Shown here: in pieces, positions 18,490 to 25,950 of the stretch
Layout: each line of letters begins with the position of its first letter
Numbering within the stretch: position 1 is the first letter of the stretch
Assembly (NCBI RefSeq): GCF_002723935.1
Contig: NZ_BEWM01000003.1
Span: 186,001-250,000, forward strand
Length of the DNA stretch: 64,000 nucleotides
Direction of reading: 5' to 3'
Origin: Gluconobacter cerinus
GTDB taxonomy: Bacteria > Pseudomonadota > Alphaproteobacteria > Acetobacterales > Acetobacteraceae
Program-made: the position numbers and the translations under genes
The notes under the pieces: generated by a model
The model's input: the letters and a program-made list of their open reading frames with translations, nothing else
What the model was told of the DNA's origin: nothing
The model's database searches: none

Positions 18490-19737
18490 TTAACGCTGGT
18501 AAATCAGGCGCGCACGAAGCGTTCCATCAAGGGCGCGCAGGCCGTCCAGAAGGTGCTGGTCCATATCGGGGCCCGTCGATTCAGCCTCGACGACAACGTA
18601 ACCAACTTCACCGTCCGTTTGCAGATATTGCGCCGTCACATTGCAGTTCTCGGCTGCGAACAGCTCGTTGATCTGGCGCATAATGCCGGGACGGTTGGCA
18701 TGAACGTGCATGAAACGCGTGCCACGTGGCCGCTCCGGGAGCTGCACGCTCGGGAAATTCACGGCACCAATAGTGGAACCAACATCGGAGTAATCCACAA
18801 GCTTGCGGGCGACTTCAACGCCAATCCGCTCCTGTGCTTCCATGGTAGAGCCGCCGATATGCGGGGTGAGAATAACGTTTTCCAGGCCCTGAAGCGGAGA
18901 AACGAAACGCTCTCCTGCAACTTTGGGCTCCACTGGGAACACATCCACGCCAGCACCCATGAGATGGCCGTCCTTGAGGGCTGCAGCCAGAGCTTCAAGG
19001 TCAACGACACTGCCACGGGCGTTGTTGAGAAGAATCGAGTTGGGCTTCATGGCCCGGATCTCGGCTTCTCCGATCAGGAGGTCTGTGTCCGGTGTCTGGG
19101 GAACGTGCAGTGTGACGATATCGGACTTGGCAAGAAGGTCCTTGAGCGTCGCAACTGCAACAGCGTTACCGTGCGGGAGGCGGGGCATGATGTCATAATA
19201 CAGGACGCGCATGCCGAAAGCTTCGGCCAGAACGGAAAGCTGTGAACCGATGGAACCGTAACCGACGATACCGAGCGTCTTACCACGGACTTCCCACGCA
19301 TTAATGGCGGATTTGTCCCAGCCACCTTGGTGGCACTGTTCAGAACGGGATGGAATGCGGCGCATCAGCATGACCACTTCACCCATCACCAGTTCGGCGA
19401 CGGAGCGCGTGTTGCTGTAAGGCGCGTTGAAGACCGGAATACCGGCCATGCGGGCAGCGGTCAGATCGACCTGATTTGTCCCGATGCAGAAGCAGCCGAT
19501 GGCCATCAGTCGATCAGCGGATTCAATAACTTCGCGCGTCAGCTGCGTCCGGCTGCGAATACCCACCATATGCACGCCTTGCAGTGCTTCCTTGAGGGCA
19601 TCGCCTTCAAGAGCGCCTTTCAGACGCGTGACCTCTGCATAACCCTGCACATTAAAATGCTCGACAGCACTCTCATGGATGCCTTCAAGCAGGAGGATGC
19701 GGATCTTGTTCTTGGGGAGAGAGAAGTGCGTTTCCAT
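18490..19737 (-). CDS. serA: D-3-phosphoglycerate dehydrogenase (SerA)
   Basis: First step of serine synthesis, oxidising 3-phosphoglycerate with NAD+. The 415-residue length and single C-terminal ACT domain (HVHANRPGIMRQINELFAAE) match the E. coli type, which is feedback-inhibited by serine. The Rossmann motif is GYGSIGSQLS, and catalytic residues appear in NNARGSVVD (Arg) and TPHIGGST (His). The upstream neighbour hisN lies 80 bases away on the same strand. A small inverted repeat (CCGGT/ACCGG, 19747-19761) lies 10 bases before the start; its significance is unknown. Confidence 0.95.
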   Translation of the reverse strand: METHFSLPKNKIRILLLEGIHESAVEHFNVQGYAEVTRLKGALEGDALKEALQGVHMVGIRSRTQLTREVIESADRLMAIGCFCIGTNQVDLTAARMAGIPVFNAPYSNTRSVAELVMGEVVMLMRRIPSRSEQCHQGGWDKSAINAWEVRGKTLGIVGYGSIGSQLSVLAEAFGMRVLYYDIMPRLPHGNAVAVATLKDLLAKSDIVTLHVPQTPDTDLLIGEAEIRAMKPNSILLNNARGSVVDLEALAAALKDGHLMGAGVDVFPVEPKVAGERFVSPLQGLENVILTPHIGGSTMEAQERIGVEVARKLVDYSDVGSTIGAVNFPSVQLPERPRGTRFMHVHANRPGIMRQINELFAAENCNVTAQYLQTDGEVGYVVVEAESTGPDMDQHLLDGLRALDGTLRARLIYQR

Positions 19738-19817
19738 ATTTCCATCCCGGTCCTGAACCGGAAGGCTCCGGCTCTCATTCCAACCTGTCCCGGCCCATGA
19801 TCACCGGGGCGTCATGC

Positions 19818-20636
19818 CTAGCCCATCGTTCCCGGATGGGAAAGGTGGTTCACGATGTCTGTGAGCAGGGCAGGGTTGCCGCACGCCAGAACGGTTCCGT
19901 CACTTTCGAGCGTAAGAGGCTTGCCCTGCCAGTCCGTGATGCTGCCGCCTGCGCCTTCAATGACTGGAACAAGTGCACCCCAGTCCCATGGGTTCATGGT
20001 GCATTCGGCGATTACATCGATCTGGCCAAGCGCCAGTAGTCCGTAAGCGTAACAGTCGCCGCCCCATGATGTCCGCCGGACCTGCTTCTGGAGGCTGGCA
20101 AAGCGTGGTGCGTGATTGGGCGTCATGATTTCCGGGGATGTGCAGGACAGTTCAGCCTGCCCAAGAACCGGGCATATGCGTGTGCCAATCTGACCGGGTA
20201 GTCGGGCAGACACAAAGCGTGTCCGTTGCCCGGCAAGGCCTATCCACCGTTCGCCCGTCAATGGTTGATCAATCAACCCCAGAACAGGTCGTCCTTTATG
20301 GAAAAGCGAAATAAGGGTTCCGAAGGTTGGGCGGCCGGTCAGGAATGCGCGTGTTCCATCAATCGGGTCCAGCACCCAGAGCCAGTCTCCCTCGTGACCG
20401 CTCATTCCGCTTTCTTCGCCCAGGATAGCGTGCTCTGGCAGAGCATCTTCCAGAATGGAGCGCATGACTTTTTCAGCCGCCCGATCTGCAACAGTGACCG
20501 GGCTGTCATCGGATTTGGCATCAGCCTGTAGTGAGGTGCGGAAATGGGGGATGACCGTCTCGCGGGCAGCGTCTGCACAGGCTTCGGCGACGACAAGTGC
20601 CTTTTCCAGAACTGTTTCGCTCATATTTTCTTTCAA
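19818..20636 (-). CDS. hisN: Histidinol-phosphatase of the inositol monophosphatase family (HisN)
   Basis: A metal-dependent phosphatase of 272 residues. Motifs GEESG, VLDPIDGTRAFLTG and NPWDWGALVPVIEGAGG supply the three-metal site. The GTRAFLTGRPTFGTLI and WGGDCYAYGLLA variants are those of the alphaproteobacterial HisN group acting in histidine synthesis, rather than SuhB or CysQ; this assignment is from pattern memory. The start is either ATG 20636 or ATG 20624 (MSETVLEK). It is divergent from kdsB. Confidence 0.85.
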   Translation of the reverse strand: MKENMSETVLEKALVVAEACADAARETVIPHFRTSLQADAKSDDSPVTVADRAAEKVMRSILEDALPEHAILGEESGMSGHEGDWLWVLDPIDGTRAFLTGRPTFGTLISLFHKGRPVLGLIDQPLTGERWIGLAGQRTRFVSARLPGQIGTRICPVLGQAELSCTSPEIMTPNHAPRFASLQKQVRRTSWGGDCYAYGLLALGQIDVIAECTMNPWDWGALVPVIEGAGGSITDWQGKPLTLESDGTVLACGNPALLTDIVNHLSHPGTMG

Positions 20637-20698
20637 TTCCTGCCAGAAAGCCGTGTGTGAGATTGACGCCCGATCAGGCGGGCGGCATCAGAAGGGCC

Positions 20699-21424
20699 AT
20701 GCGTCCGATCATCGTCATTCCCTCCAGACTTGCCTCGACCCGCCTCCCACGCAAGCCCCTTGCGGATATTGGTGGCCTTCCCATGATTGTCCGCGTTGCG
20801 AAACGGGCTTTGGAAGCAAAGATCGGGCCAGTGGTTGTTGCTGCGGGCGATCAGGACATTCTTGATGCCGTCAGTGAGTTAGAGGGCGTGCAAGGTGTCT
20901 TGACCGACTCGTCTCTGGCCAGCGGTTCAGATCGTGTGCATGCAGCCATCCAGAAGCTTGATCCGTCTGGAACTTACGACGTGGTGATCAATCTGCAGGG
21001 AGACCTGCCTTTGATTGATCCGGCCAGTCTGACTGCCGTGCTCGAGCCGCTGGAAAATCCATCCTGTGATATCGGGACGCTTGCTGCTCCCGTTCAATCA
21101 GACTGGGAAAGAGATGCCGAACAGGTGGTCAAGATCGCCTGTGATTTTGGCGACGCCGCGGTGACACGCGCACTTTATTTTTCGCGTATGCCCATTCCGT
21201 GGGGCGCGGGGCAGCATTGGCATCATGTTGGCGTATATGCCTGGCGTCGAGACGCATTGGAGCGCTTTGTCAGGCTGCCACCGTCGGCACTGGAGCGGCG
21301 TGAAAGTCTGGAGCAGCTTCGTGCGCTGGAAGCAGGAATGAGCATCGGGTGTGCCCGGATAGAACATGCTCCGCAAGGTGTTGATACGCCTGAGGATCTG
21401 GAACGAGTGAGAGGACTGGTCTGA
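20699..21424 (+). CDS. kdsB: CMP-KDO synthetase (KdsB)
   Basis: 3-deoxy-manno-octulosonate cytidylyltransferase activates KDO for the lipopolysaccharide inner core. It is 241 residues from the ATG at 20699 with agaaggg as RBS. Motifs are IPSRLASTRLPRKPL (nucleotide loop), SGSDRVHAA and NLQGDLPLIDP (metal-binding Asp). It heads the coupled run kdsB-pheA-dapA-smpB; its TGA overlaps the pheA ATG (TGATG). The longer frame from 20597 has no ribosome site and overlaps hisN. Confidence 0.94.
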   Translation: MRPIIVIPSRLASTRLPRKPLADIGGLPMIVRVAKRALEAKIGPVVVAAGDQDILDAVSELEGVQGVLTDSSLASGSDRVHAAIQKLDPSGTYDVVINLQGDLPLIDPASLTAVLEPLENPSCDIGTLAAPVQSDWERDAEQVVKIACDFGDAAVTRALYFSRMPIPWGAGQHWHHVGVYAWRRDALERFVRLPPSALERRESLEQLRALEAGMSIGCARIEHAPQGVDTPEDLERVRGLV

Positions 21425-22260
21425 TGCCGGTAATTGCTTTTCAGGGGCAGCCTGGCGCCTATTCGGACCTCGCATGCCGACAGGCTCGTCCGGGTTGGAC
21501 GACCCTTCCCTGCGCGAGCTTTGCAGCTGCGATTGAAGCTGTGCATGATGGTCGGGCAGATGAAGCGCTTTTGGCCTGTGAAAATTCGCTCGCCGGGCGT
21601 GTGCCTGACATTCATTCTTTGCTGCCGGATGCAGGGCTGCACATCGTTGGAGAGCACTTTCAGCGTGTGGAGCACTGCCTTCTGGCCGTGCCGGGTACGG
21701 AAATCTCTGACATCCGGCGTCTTCACACGCATCCAGTTGCACTCGGGCAGGTCCGTAAGCTTATTCATGAGCTGGATCTGGAAGTTGTGCCGGAGTTCGA
21801 TACGGCTGGTGCTGCCGAAATGGTCGCGAAATGGGGCCGGAAAGAAGATGCTGCCATCGCTTCTTCGCTCGCAGGAGAGCTGAACGGTCTCGTCATCTTG
21901 CGGTGTAACGTTGAAGATGCGGCACACAACACGACGCGCTTTTATCGCGTGGCACCTGTGCCAAGTTTTCCCGATTCTCAACGCAATGACACGTTGACTA
22001 CGCTACTCATGAAAGTCGGCAACAAACCCGGGGCGCTTTACGCGGCATTGGGTGGATTCTCACGTCATGGTATTAATATGACGAGAATTGAAAGTTACAT
22101 GCTCAACGGCTCATTCGCGGCCACGCAGTTCCTGATGGATGTTGAAGGACATCCAGAGCAGCCTGCATTGGCGGCTGCTTTGAAAGAGCTGGAGCATGTC
22201 AGCGATAATTTGAAGATTCTGGGTGCATACCCACGCAGTCTTGCTCGTTCCAGCGCATGA
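21424..22260 (+). CDS. pheA: Prephenate dehydratase (PheA)
   Basis: Converts prephenate to phenylpyruvate in phenylalanine synthesis. It is 278 residues, a monofunctional form without a chorismate mutase domain. The catalytic TTRF motif sits in NTTRFYRVA. The C-terminal ACT domain has KPGALYAALGGFSRHGINMTRIES, which suggests feedback control by phenylalanine. The start overlaps the kdsB stop, and the stop overlaps a possible dapA start (ATGA). Confidence 0.95.
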   Translation: MPVIAFQGQPGAYSDLACRQARPGWTTLPCASFAAAIEAVHDGRADEALLACENSLAGRVPDIHSLLPDAGLHIVGEHFQRVEHCLLAVPGTEISDIRRLHTHPVALGQVRKLIHELDLEVVPEFDTAGAAEMVAKWGRKEDAAIASSLAGELNGLVILRCNVEDAAHNTTRFYRVAPVPSFPDSQRNDTLTTLLMKVGNKPGALYAALGGFSRHGINMTRIESYMLNGSFAATQFLMDVEGHPEQPALAAALKELEHVSDNLKILGAYPRSLARSSA

Positions 22261-23207
22261 CGCTGACGGATCTAGAGAGCAGGATGGTGCGCATGATGAG
22301 CAGAGGCAAGGCAATGGTGGAGACGGGCATGTATCAAGGGTCGCTGACGGCTCTGATCACTCCGATGGGTACGGATGGGCGTATCGATTTCGAGGTGGCG
22401 ACAAAGCTTATTGAGCGCCAGATTGAAGCGGGGACCAGCGGGCTCGTACCGGCAGGGACAACCGGCGAAAGCCCGACGCTGTCGCACGAGGAGCATGGCC
22501 AGATCATTGCCCACTGCGTTGAGACATCGAACGGTCGTGTTCCTGTCATGGCTGGAGCTGGCTCAAACAGCACATCTGAAGCTGTGCAGATGGCGCGACA
22601 TGCTCATTCTGTGGGGGCGAGCAGCCTGTTGGTTGTGGTTCCGTATTATAACAAGCCCACCCAGGAAGGCCTGTATCGTCATTTCATGACGATCGCCGAT
22701 GCGACGCCACTTCCGATTCACGTATACTGCATTCCAGGTCGGTCTGTGGTGGATCTCACGCCGGAGACACTGGGACGCCTCGCTCAGCATCCCAATATTG
22801 CTGGCGTAAAGGATGCTACGGCCAATCTAGCTCGTCCCATCGCTGTGCGACGCAACGTGAAGAAGCCGTTCAACCAGCTTTCTGGTGACGATAACACAGT
22901 GGTGTCGTTTCTTGCGGCAGGTGGTGATGGCTGCATTGGCGTGACGTCAAATGTCGTCCCTGCGTTATGCGCAGAAATGCACAGCGCCTGGCAGGAGGGG
23001 CGAATCGAAGACGCAATCGAAATTCAGGATCGTCTCTCTCCGCTGCATGATGCCATGTTCATGGAAAGCAACCCGGGACCGGTGAAGTACGCTATGTCTC
23101 GGCTGGGTCTGTGCAATGCGACCCTGCGCCTTCCACTCGTGGAGCCTCAGGAGGCAACGCGGAAGGCTATCGATGCTGCTTTACGATCTCTCGATCTATT
23201 GGACTGA
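22257..23207 (+). CDS. dapA: 4-hydroxy-tetrahydrodipicolinate synthase (DapA)
   Basis: Condenses pyruvate and aspartate semialdehyde at the lysine/diaminopimelate branch. The Schiff-base lysine is in AGVKDATANL; the Thr pair is in AGTTGESPTL and the Tyr in VVPYYNKP. The usual YNVPGRT loop reads YCIPGRS, with Cys replacing Asn but the Tyr and Arg kept. The coupled ATG at 22257 gives 316 residues; an ATG at 22329 (MYQGSLTALITPM), with GGAG upstream, matches the family N-terminus better and would give 292 residues. Confidence 0.93.
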   Translation: MTLTDLESRMVRMMSRGKAMVETGMYQGSLTALITPMGTDGRIDFEVATKLIERQIEAGTSGLVPAGTTGESPTLSHEEHGQIIAHCVETSNGRVPVMAGAGSNSTSEAVQMARHAHSVGASSLLVVVPYYNKPTQEGLYRHFMTIADATPLPIHVYCIPGRSVVDLTPETLGRLAQHPNIAGVKDATANLARPIAVRRNVKKPFNQLSGDDNTVVSFLAAGGDGCIGVTSNVVPALCAEMHSAWQEGRIEDAIEIQDRLSPLHDAMFMESNPGPVKYAMSRLGLCNATLRLPLVEPQEATRKAIDAALRSLDLLD

Positions 23208-23215
23208 TATTTTTA

Positions 23216-23710
23216 ATGGCCGGAAAAAAAGAGAAGAGCGGCATGATCTCTCACGGGATCGTCGCTCAGAACCGTAAAGGCCGGTTCGATTACACGATTC
23301 TGGAAACTGTAGAGGCTGGAATTGTTCTGAAGGGGCCGGAGGTCAAAAGCCTTCGCTTGGGACGTTCAACCATTACCGAGGCCTATGCGGCAGAGCGTGA
23401 TGGAGAAATCTGGCTCTTTAATTCCTACATTCCGGAATATCAGGGGGGCGTTCTTTCCCGCTTTGAGCCAAGAGCCCCTCGCAAACTGCTGCTGCATCGG
23501 AAACAGGTTGCGCATTATCTGTCCGCTGTGACGCGTGCCGGTGCATCGCTTGTGCCGCTGGACATTCATTTTAACGCCCGCGGGGTCGCGAAAGTGACGA
23601 TTGGTTTGGGGCAGGGGCGCAAGAAAGAAGACAAGCGACATGCAATCGCTGAGCGCGACTGGCAACGTGATAAGGCTCGCTTGATCCGGAATAAGGGTAA
23701 GGAATACTGA
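23216..23710 (+). CDS. smpB: SsrA-binding protein SmpB
   Basis: SmpB carries tmRNA to stalled ribosomes for trans-translation. It is 164 residues from the ATG at 23216. Family blocks are GIVLKGPEVKSLRLG, NSYIPEYQ and the basic C-terminal tail, rich in Lys/Arg, which contacts the decoding site. It begins 8 bases after dapA and ends the kdsB operon at a strong terminator. The tmRNA gene itself was not seen in the window. Confidence 0.95.
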   Translation: MAGKKEKSGMISHGIVAQNRKGRFDYTILETVEAGIVLKGPEVKSLRLGRSTITEAYAAERDGEIWLFNSYIPEYQGGVLSRFEPRAPRKLLLHRKQVAHYLSAVTRAGASLVPLDIHFNARGVAKVTIGLGQGRKKEDKRHAIAERDWQRDKARLIRNKGKEY

Positions 23711-23763
23711 GTTCTCGCGACACCGCCTTGTTTGGCTAGGGCACGTAATTTTTAGCAGTCATT

Positions 23764-23803
23764 AAAAAAGCCGCTGTGGAAAAATCCACAGCGGCTTTTT
23801 TTA
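23764..23803. terminator. Bidirectional terminator between smpB and the cold-shock gene
   Basis: A perfect 17-base-pair stem (23764-23780 with 23785-23801) with an AAAA loop and T-runs on both strands. It can end smpB transcripts on the plus strand and cold-shock transcripts on the minus strand. Confidence 0.92.
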
Positions 23804-23831
23804 GTGCTCAGCAAGATGCCGAAGCTACCGA

Positions 23832-24584
23832 TCAATCAACGTTGATTGCAGCAGCTTCCGGACCCTTCTGACCCTGAACAACCTTGACGTTGATCGCCTG
23901 GCCTTCGTCGAGAGTCGGGAGCTGTGAACGCTCGAGAGCGGAAGCGTGGACGAAGATGTCCTTACCGCCGGAGTCAGGCGTGATGAAGCCGAAGCCCTTG
24001 GTGGCGTTGTACCACTTCACGGTGCCGCGGATGTCCTGTGCGTCGGACAGGTCAGGAGCCGGACGGCCCGGACGTGCTGACGGGCCACCGAAGCGCGGCT
24101 GCGGAGCTGCACCGAACTGGGCGCGCGGGCGGGGAGCTTCAGCCGTGCTTTCGTCAACGGAAATGACTTCAGCAACCTGGCGACCCTTCGGACCCTGGCC
24201 AATGCGAACAACCACGGTTGCACCCGGGTTGACGCTGCTTACGCCAGCGTTGCCAAGAGCGTTGGCGTGAAGGAAGACATCGCCCGAGCCGTCAGCCAGT
24301 TCAACGAAACCGAAACCCTTTTCGGTGTTGAACCACTTAACGCGGGAGCTGATTTCTGGGCCGGAAGCGGTAACGAAGCTGCTGCCAGCGCCACGACGAG
24401 GTGCGCCGAAGCCACCACCACCACCGCCGCCACCGAAGCCGCCACGATCGCCGCCGCCGAAGCCGCCACGATCGCCGCCGCCGAAGCCGCCACGATCACC
24501 ATAGGATGGCTGGGACGAATAGTCCCCGTCAAACCCGCCGCGGCGAGGTGAGTTAAAGCTGCGGTCGGTTCTGTTGTTTCTCAA
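23832..24584 (-). CDS. Two-domain cold-shock protein with Gly-rich N-terminus
   Basis: An RNA/single-stranded-DNA binding protein with two CspA-type domains. The first has WFNTEKGFGFV and VFLHA, the second WYNATKGFGFI and IFVHA (RNP1 and RNP2 motifs). The N-terminal 60 or so residues are Gly/Arg/Phe-rich and include three DRGGFGGG repeats. The tandem CSD layout is common in alphaproteobacteria. The start is uncertain: TTG at 24584 gives LRNNRTDRSFN, which resembles the expected N-terminus; ATG at 24635 would add 17 residues of unlikely composition. Neither has a strong RBS. Confidence 0.88.
   Translation of the reverse strand: MRNNRTDRSFNSPRRGGFDGDYSSQPSYGDRGGFGGGDRGGFGGGDRGGFGGGGGGGGFGAPRRGAGSSFVTASGPEISSRVKWFNTEKGFGFVELADGSGDVFLHANALGNAGVSSVNPGATVVVRIGQGPKGRQVAEVISVDESTAEAPRPRAQFGAAPQPRFGGPSARPGRPAPDLSDAQDIRGTVKWYNATKGFGFITPDSGGKDIFVHASALERSQLPTLDEGQAINVKVVQGQKGPEAAAINVD
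24426..24497 (-). repeat. Three tandem 24-base units in the cold-shock gene
   Basis: Three direct copies (24426-24449, 24450-24473, 24474-24497) of a 24-base unit, differing by one base, encode the DRGGFGGG repeats. Copy number could change by slippage or recombination, changing the length of the Gly-rich arm. Confidence 0.9.
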
Positions 24585-24656
24585 CGGTCTAATCCCGAGA
24601 CTGGGGTGCCACGGAGGGCTTCTATCCCCTGCCATGACGTATTTCAAAAAGGTGAG

Positions 24657-24681
24657 AAAAGCCTCAGGCCTTCCTCTGAGG
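24657..24681 (-). promoter_or_regulatory. Hairpin in the cold-shock gene leader
   Basis: CCTCAG pairs with CTGAGG (24662-24681) and is followed on the minus strand by C-TTTT. It lies 70-100 bases before the cold-shock start, and could be an attenuator or part of a structured 5' leader as in cspA-type mRNAs. Short stem, so low confidence. Confidence 0.3.
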
Positions 24682-24805
24682 GAATCACTAGCATGGTTTT
24701 TTCCCGCACTGCCACAACGAAAGTGCGAGAAGTGCCCAACTCGCGCGGATTTTAAGATTGTCTCAGTCCGTCAAGGTGCTCCGAAGGCTTTGCTTTGACG
24801 CTCAG

Positions 24806-24840
24806 TAATGACATAAAGACACAAATTGATAACGTCATTA
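24806..24840. promoter_or_regulatory. Inverted repeat upstream of the LpxR-like gene
   Basis: TAATGAC (24806-24812) and GTCATTA (24834-24840) form a 7-base inverted repeat with a 21-base spacer, about 30 bases before the LpxR-like ATG and just after a TTGACG (24795-24800). It could be an operator or a leader stem; the spacer is AT-rich compared with its surroundings. Confidence 0.35.
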
Positions 24841-24871
24841 CCCTGATCGTACGCGAGATGCAGAGGTGCCC

Positions 24872-25876
24872 ATGCAGACCCGACTGACTCTTTCCTTCGG
24901 GGCTATTGCCCTGCTTGCACTGGCATCCTCGTCCGCATTGGCGACTCCTCTTCAGGATCCACACGGTACCTGGACCATTCAGGGCGAGAACGATGCTGTC
25001 TCGACCCTGAAGGGAACGTCTGATCAGTATTACACGTCTGGTCTGCGCATTAACTGGACTTCGGGGACCGATAACCTTCCCGAACCGATTGCGAATCTGA
25101 ATCATTTCCTGATGGGAAATGGCATGCAGCGTATCAGCATCGGTTTGCAGCAGCTGATCTATACCCCGCGCCAGACCCAGATGGCCCAGCCGCCACTGGG
25201 AGACCGTCCTTACGCAGGTCTGATGCTCGGCACCGTTAACCTTATTAATGATACAGATCTGTCCCGTACCGTCATGGGTATTCAGTTTGGTGTCATGGGC
25301 CCTGCAGGTCTTGGGCGTCAGGTGCAGAACGGATTCCATAATCTGATCAGCGACACGCCGAACAAGGGATGGGTGCACCAGCTGGCGAATCAGCCAATCA
25401 TGCAGATTCAGGCTGGTCGAATCTGGCGTCTGCCAGTCGTGAATGTTTACGGCATCGGCATGGACGTTTTGCCTGCAGTGTCGGGTGCCGCGGGTGATTA
25501 CCGAACCTATGCAGATGCGGCTGCCACCTTCCGGGTCGGACAAGGGCTGGACAGCGATTTCGGTAACTCGACGATTGGGCCGGGACTGGATGGTACAGAT
25601 GCGTTCCGTGGAACGCGTCCTGTCGCTTGGTACTTTTATGGTGGTGTAGAGGGGCAGGCCGTTGGGTACGACGCCACGCTTCAGGGTAATACCGTGCGTC
25701 CCGACTCGCCTCACGTCGAAAAAGTCTGGGATGTAGGCGAAATTCATGCCGGCGTGGCCGTGATGTGGCACGGTGTGCGCCTCTCTTACAGCCAGAACTG
25801 GCAGACGGCTCAGTTCAAGTCGCAGAAAGCGGGCCTGTTTAACTATGGGTCGCTCAAGCTCTCTGTTAAATTCTAA
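24872..25876 (+). CDS. Outer-membrane lipid A deacylase, LpxR family (DUF2219)
   Basis: A 334-residue outer-membrane beta-barrel. Known LpxR removes the 3'-acyloxyacyl group of lipid A in a calcium-dependent way. A signal peptide ends at about ALA-TPLQ (residue 26). Family marks are ENDAVSTLKGTSDQYYTSGLR, GDRPYAGLMLG and a His in VQNGFHNLI, the region of the LpxR catalytic His. The protein ends with Phe, as outer-membrane proteins do. The start at ATG 24872 follows cagagg; GTG 24866 is less likely. Activity on this organism's lipid A is inferred only. Confidence 0.85.
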   Translation: MQTRLTLSFGAIALLALASSSALATPLQDPHGTWTIQGENDAVSTLKGTSDQYYTSGLRINWTSGTDNLPEPIANLNHFLMGNGMQRISIGLQQLIYTPRQTQMAQPPLGDRPYAGLMLGTVNLINDTDLSRTVMGIQFGVMGPAGLGRQVQNGFHNLISDTPNKGWVHQLANQPIMQIQAGRIWRLPVVNVYGIGMDVLPAVSGAAGDYRTYADAAATFRVGQGLDSDFGNSTIGPGLDGTDAFRGTRPVAWYFYGGVEGQAVGYDATLQGNTVRPDSPHVEKVWDVGEIHAGVAVMWHGVRLSYSQNWQTAQFKSQKAGLFNYGSLKLSVKF

Positions 25877-25905
25877 AGCGTAATTCTTAGCTGGATCTTC
25901 GGATC

Positions 25906-25950
25906 AAGAAAAAAGCCCGACCGCAAAAGCGGGACGGGCTTTTTTCTTAA
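25906..25950. terminator. Bidirectional terminator between LpxR-like and EAL genes
   Basis: The arms around GCCCG/CGGGC and CCGC/GCGG, with an AAAA loop and a small internal bulge, are flanked by A and T runs on both sides (25906-25947). The hairpin overlaps the last bases of the minus-strand EAL gene. Confidence 0.88.

Noticed and set aside
24426-24497. CRISPR-like tandem 24-base repeats
   Set aside because: Units are directly adjacent with no spacers and encode DRGGFGGG in frame in the cold-shock protein.
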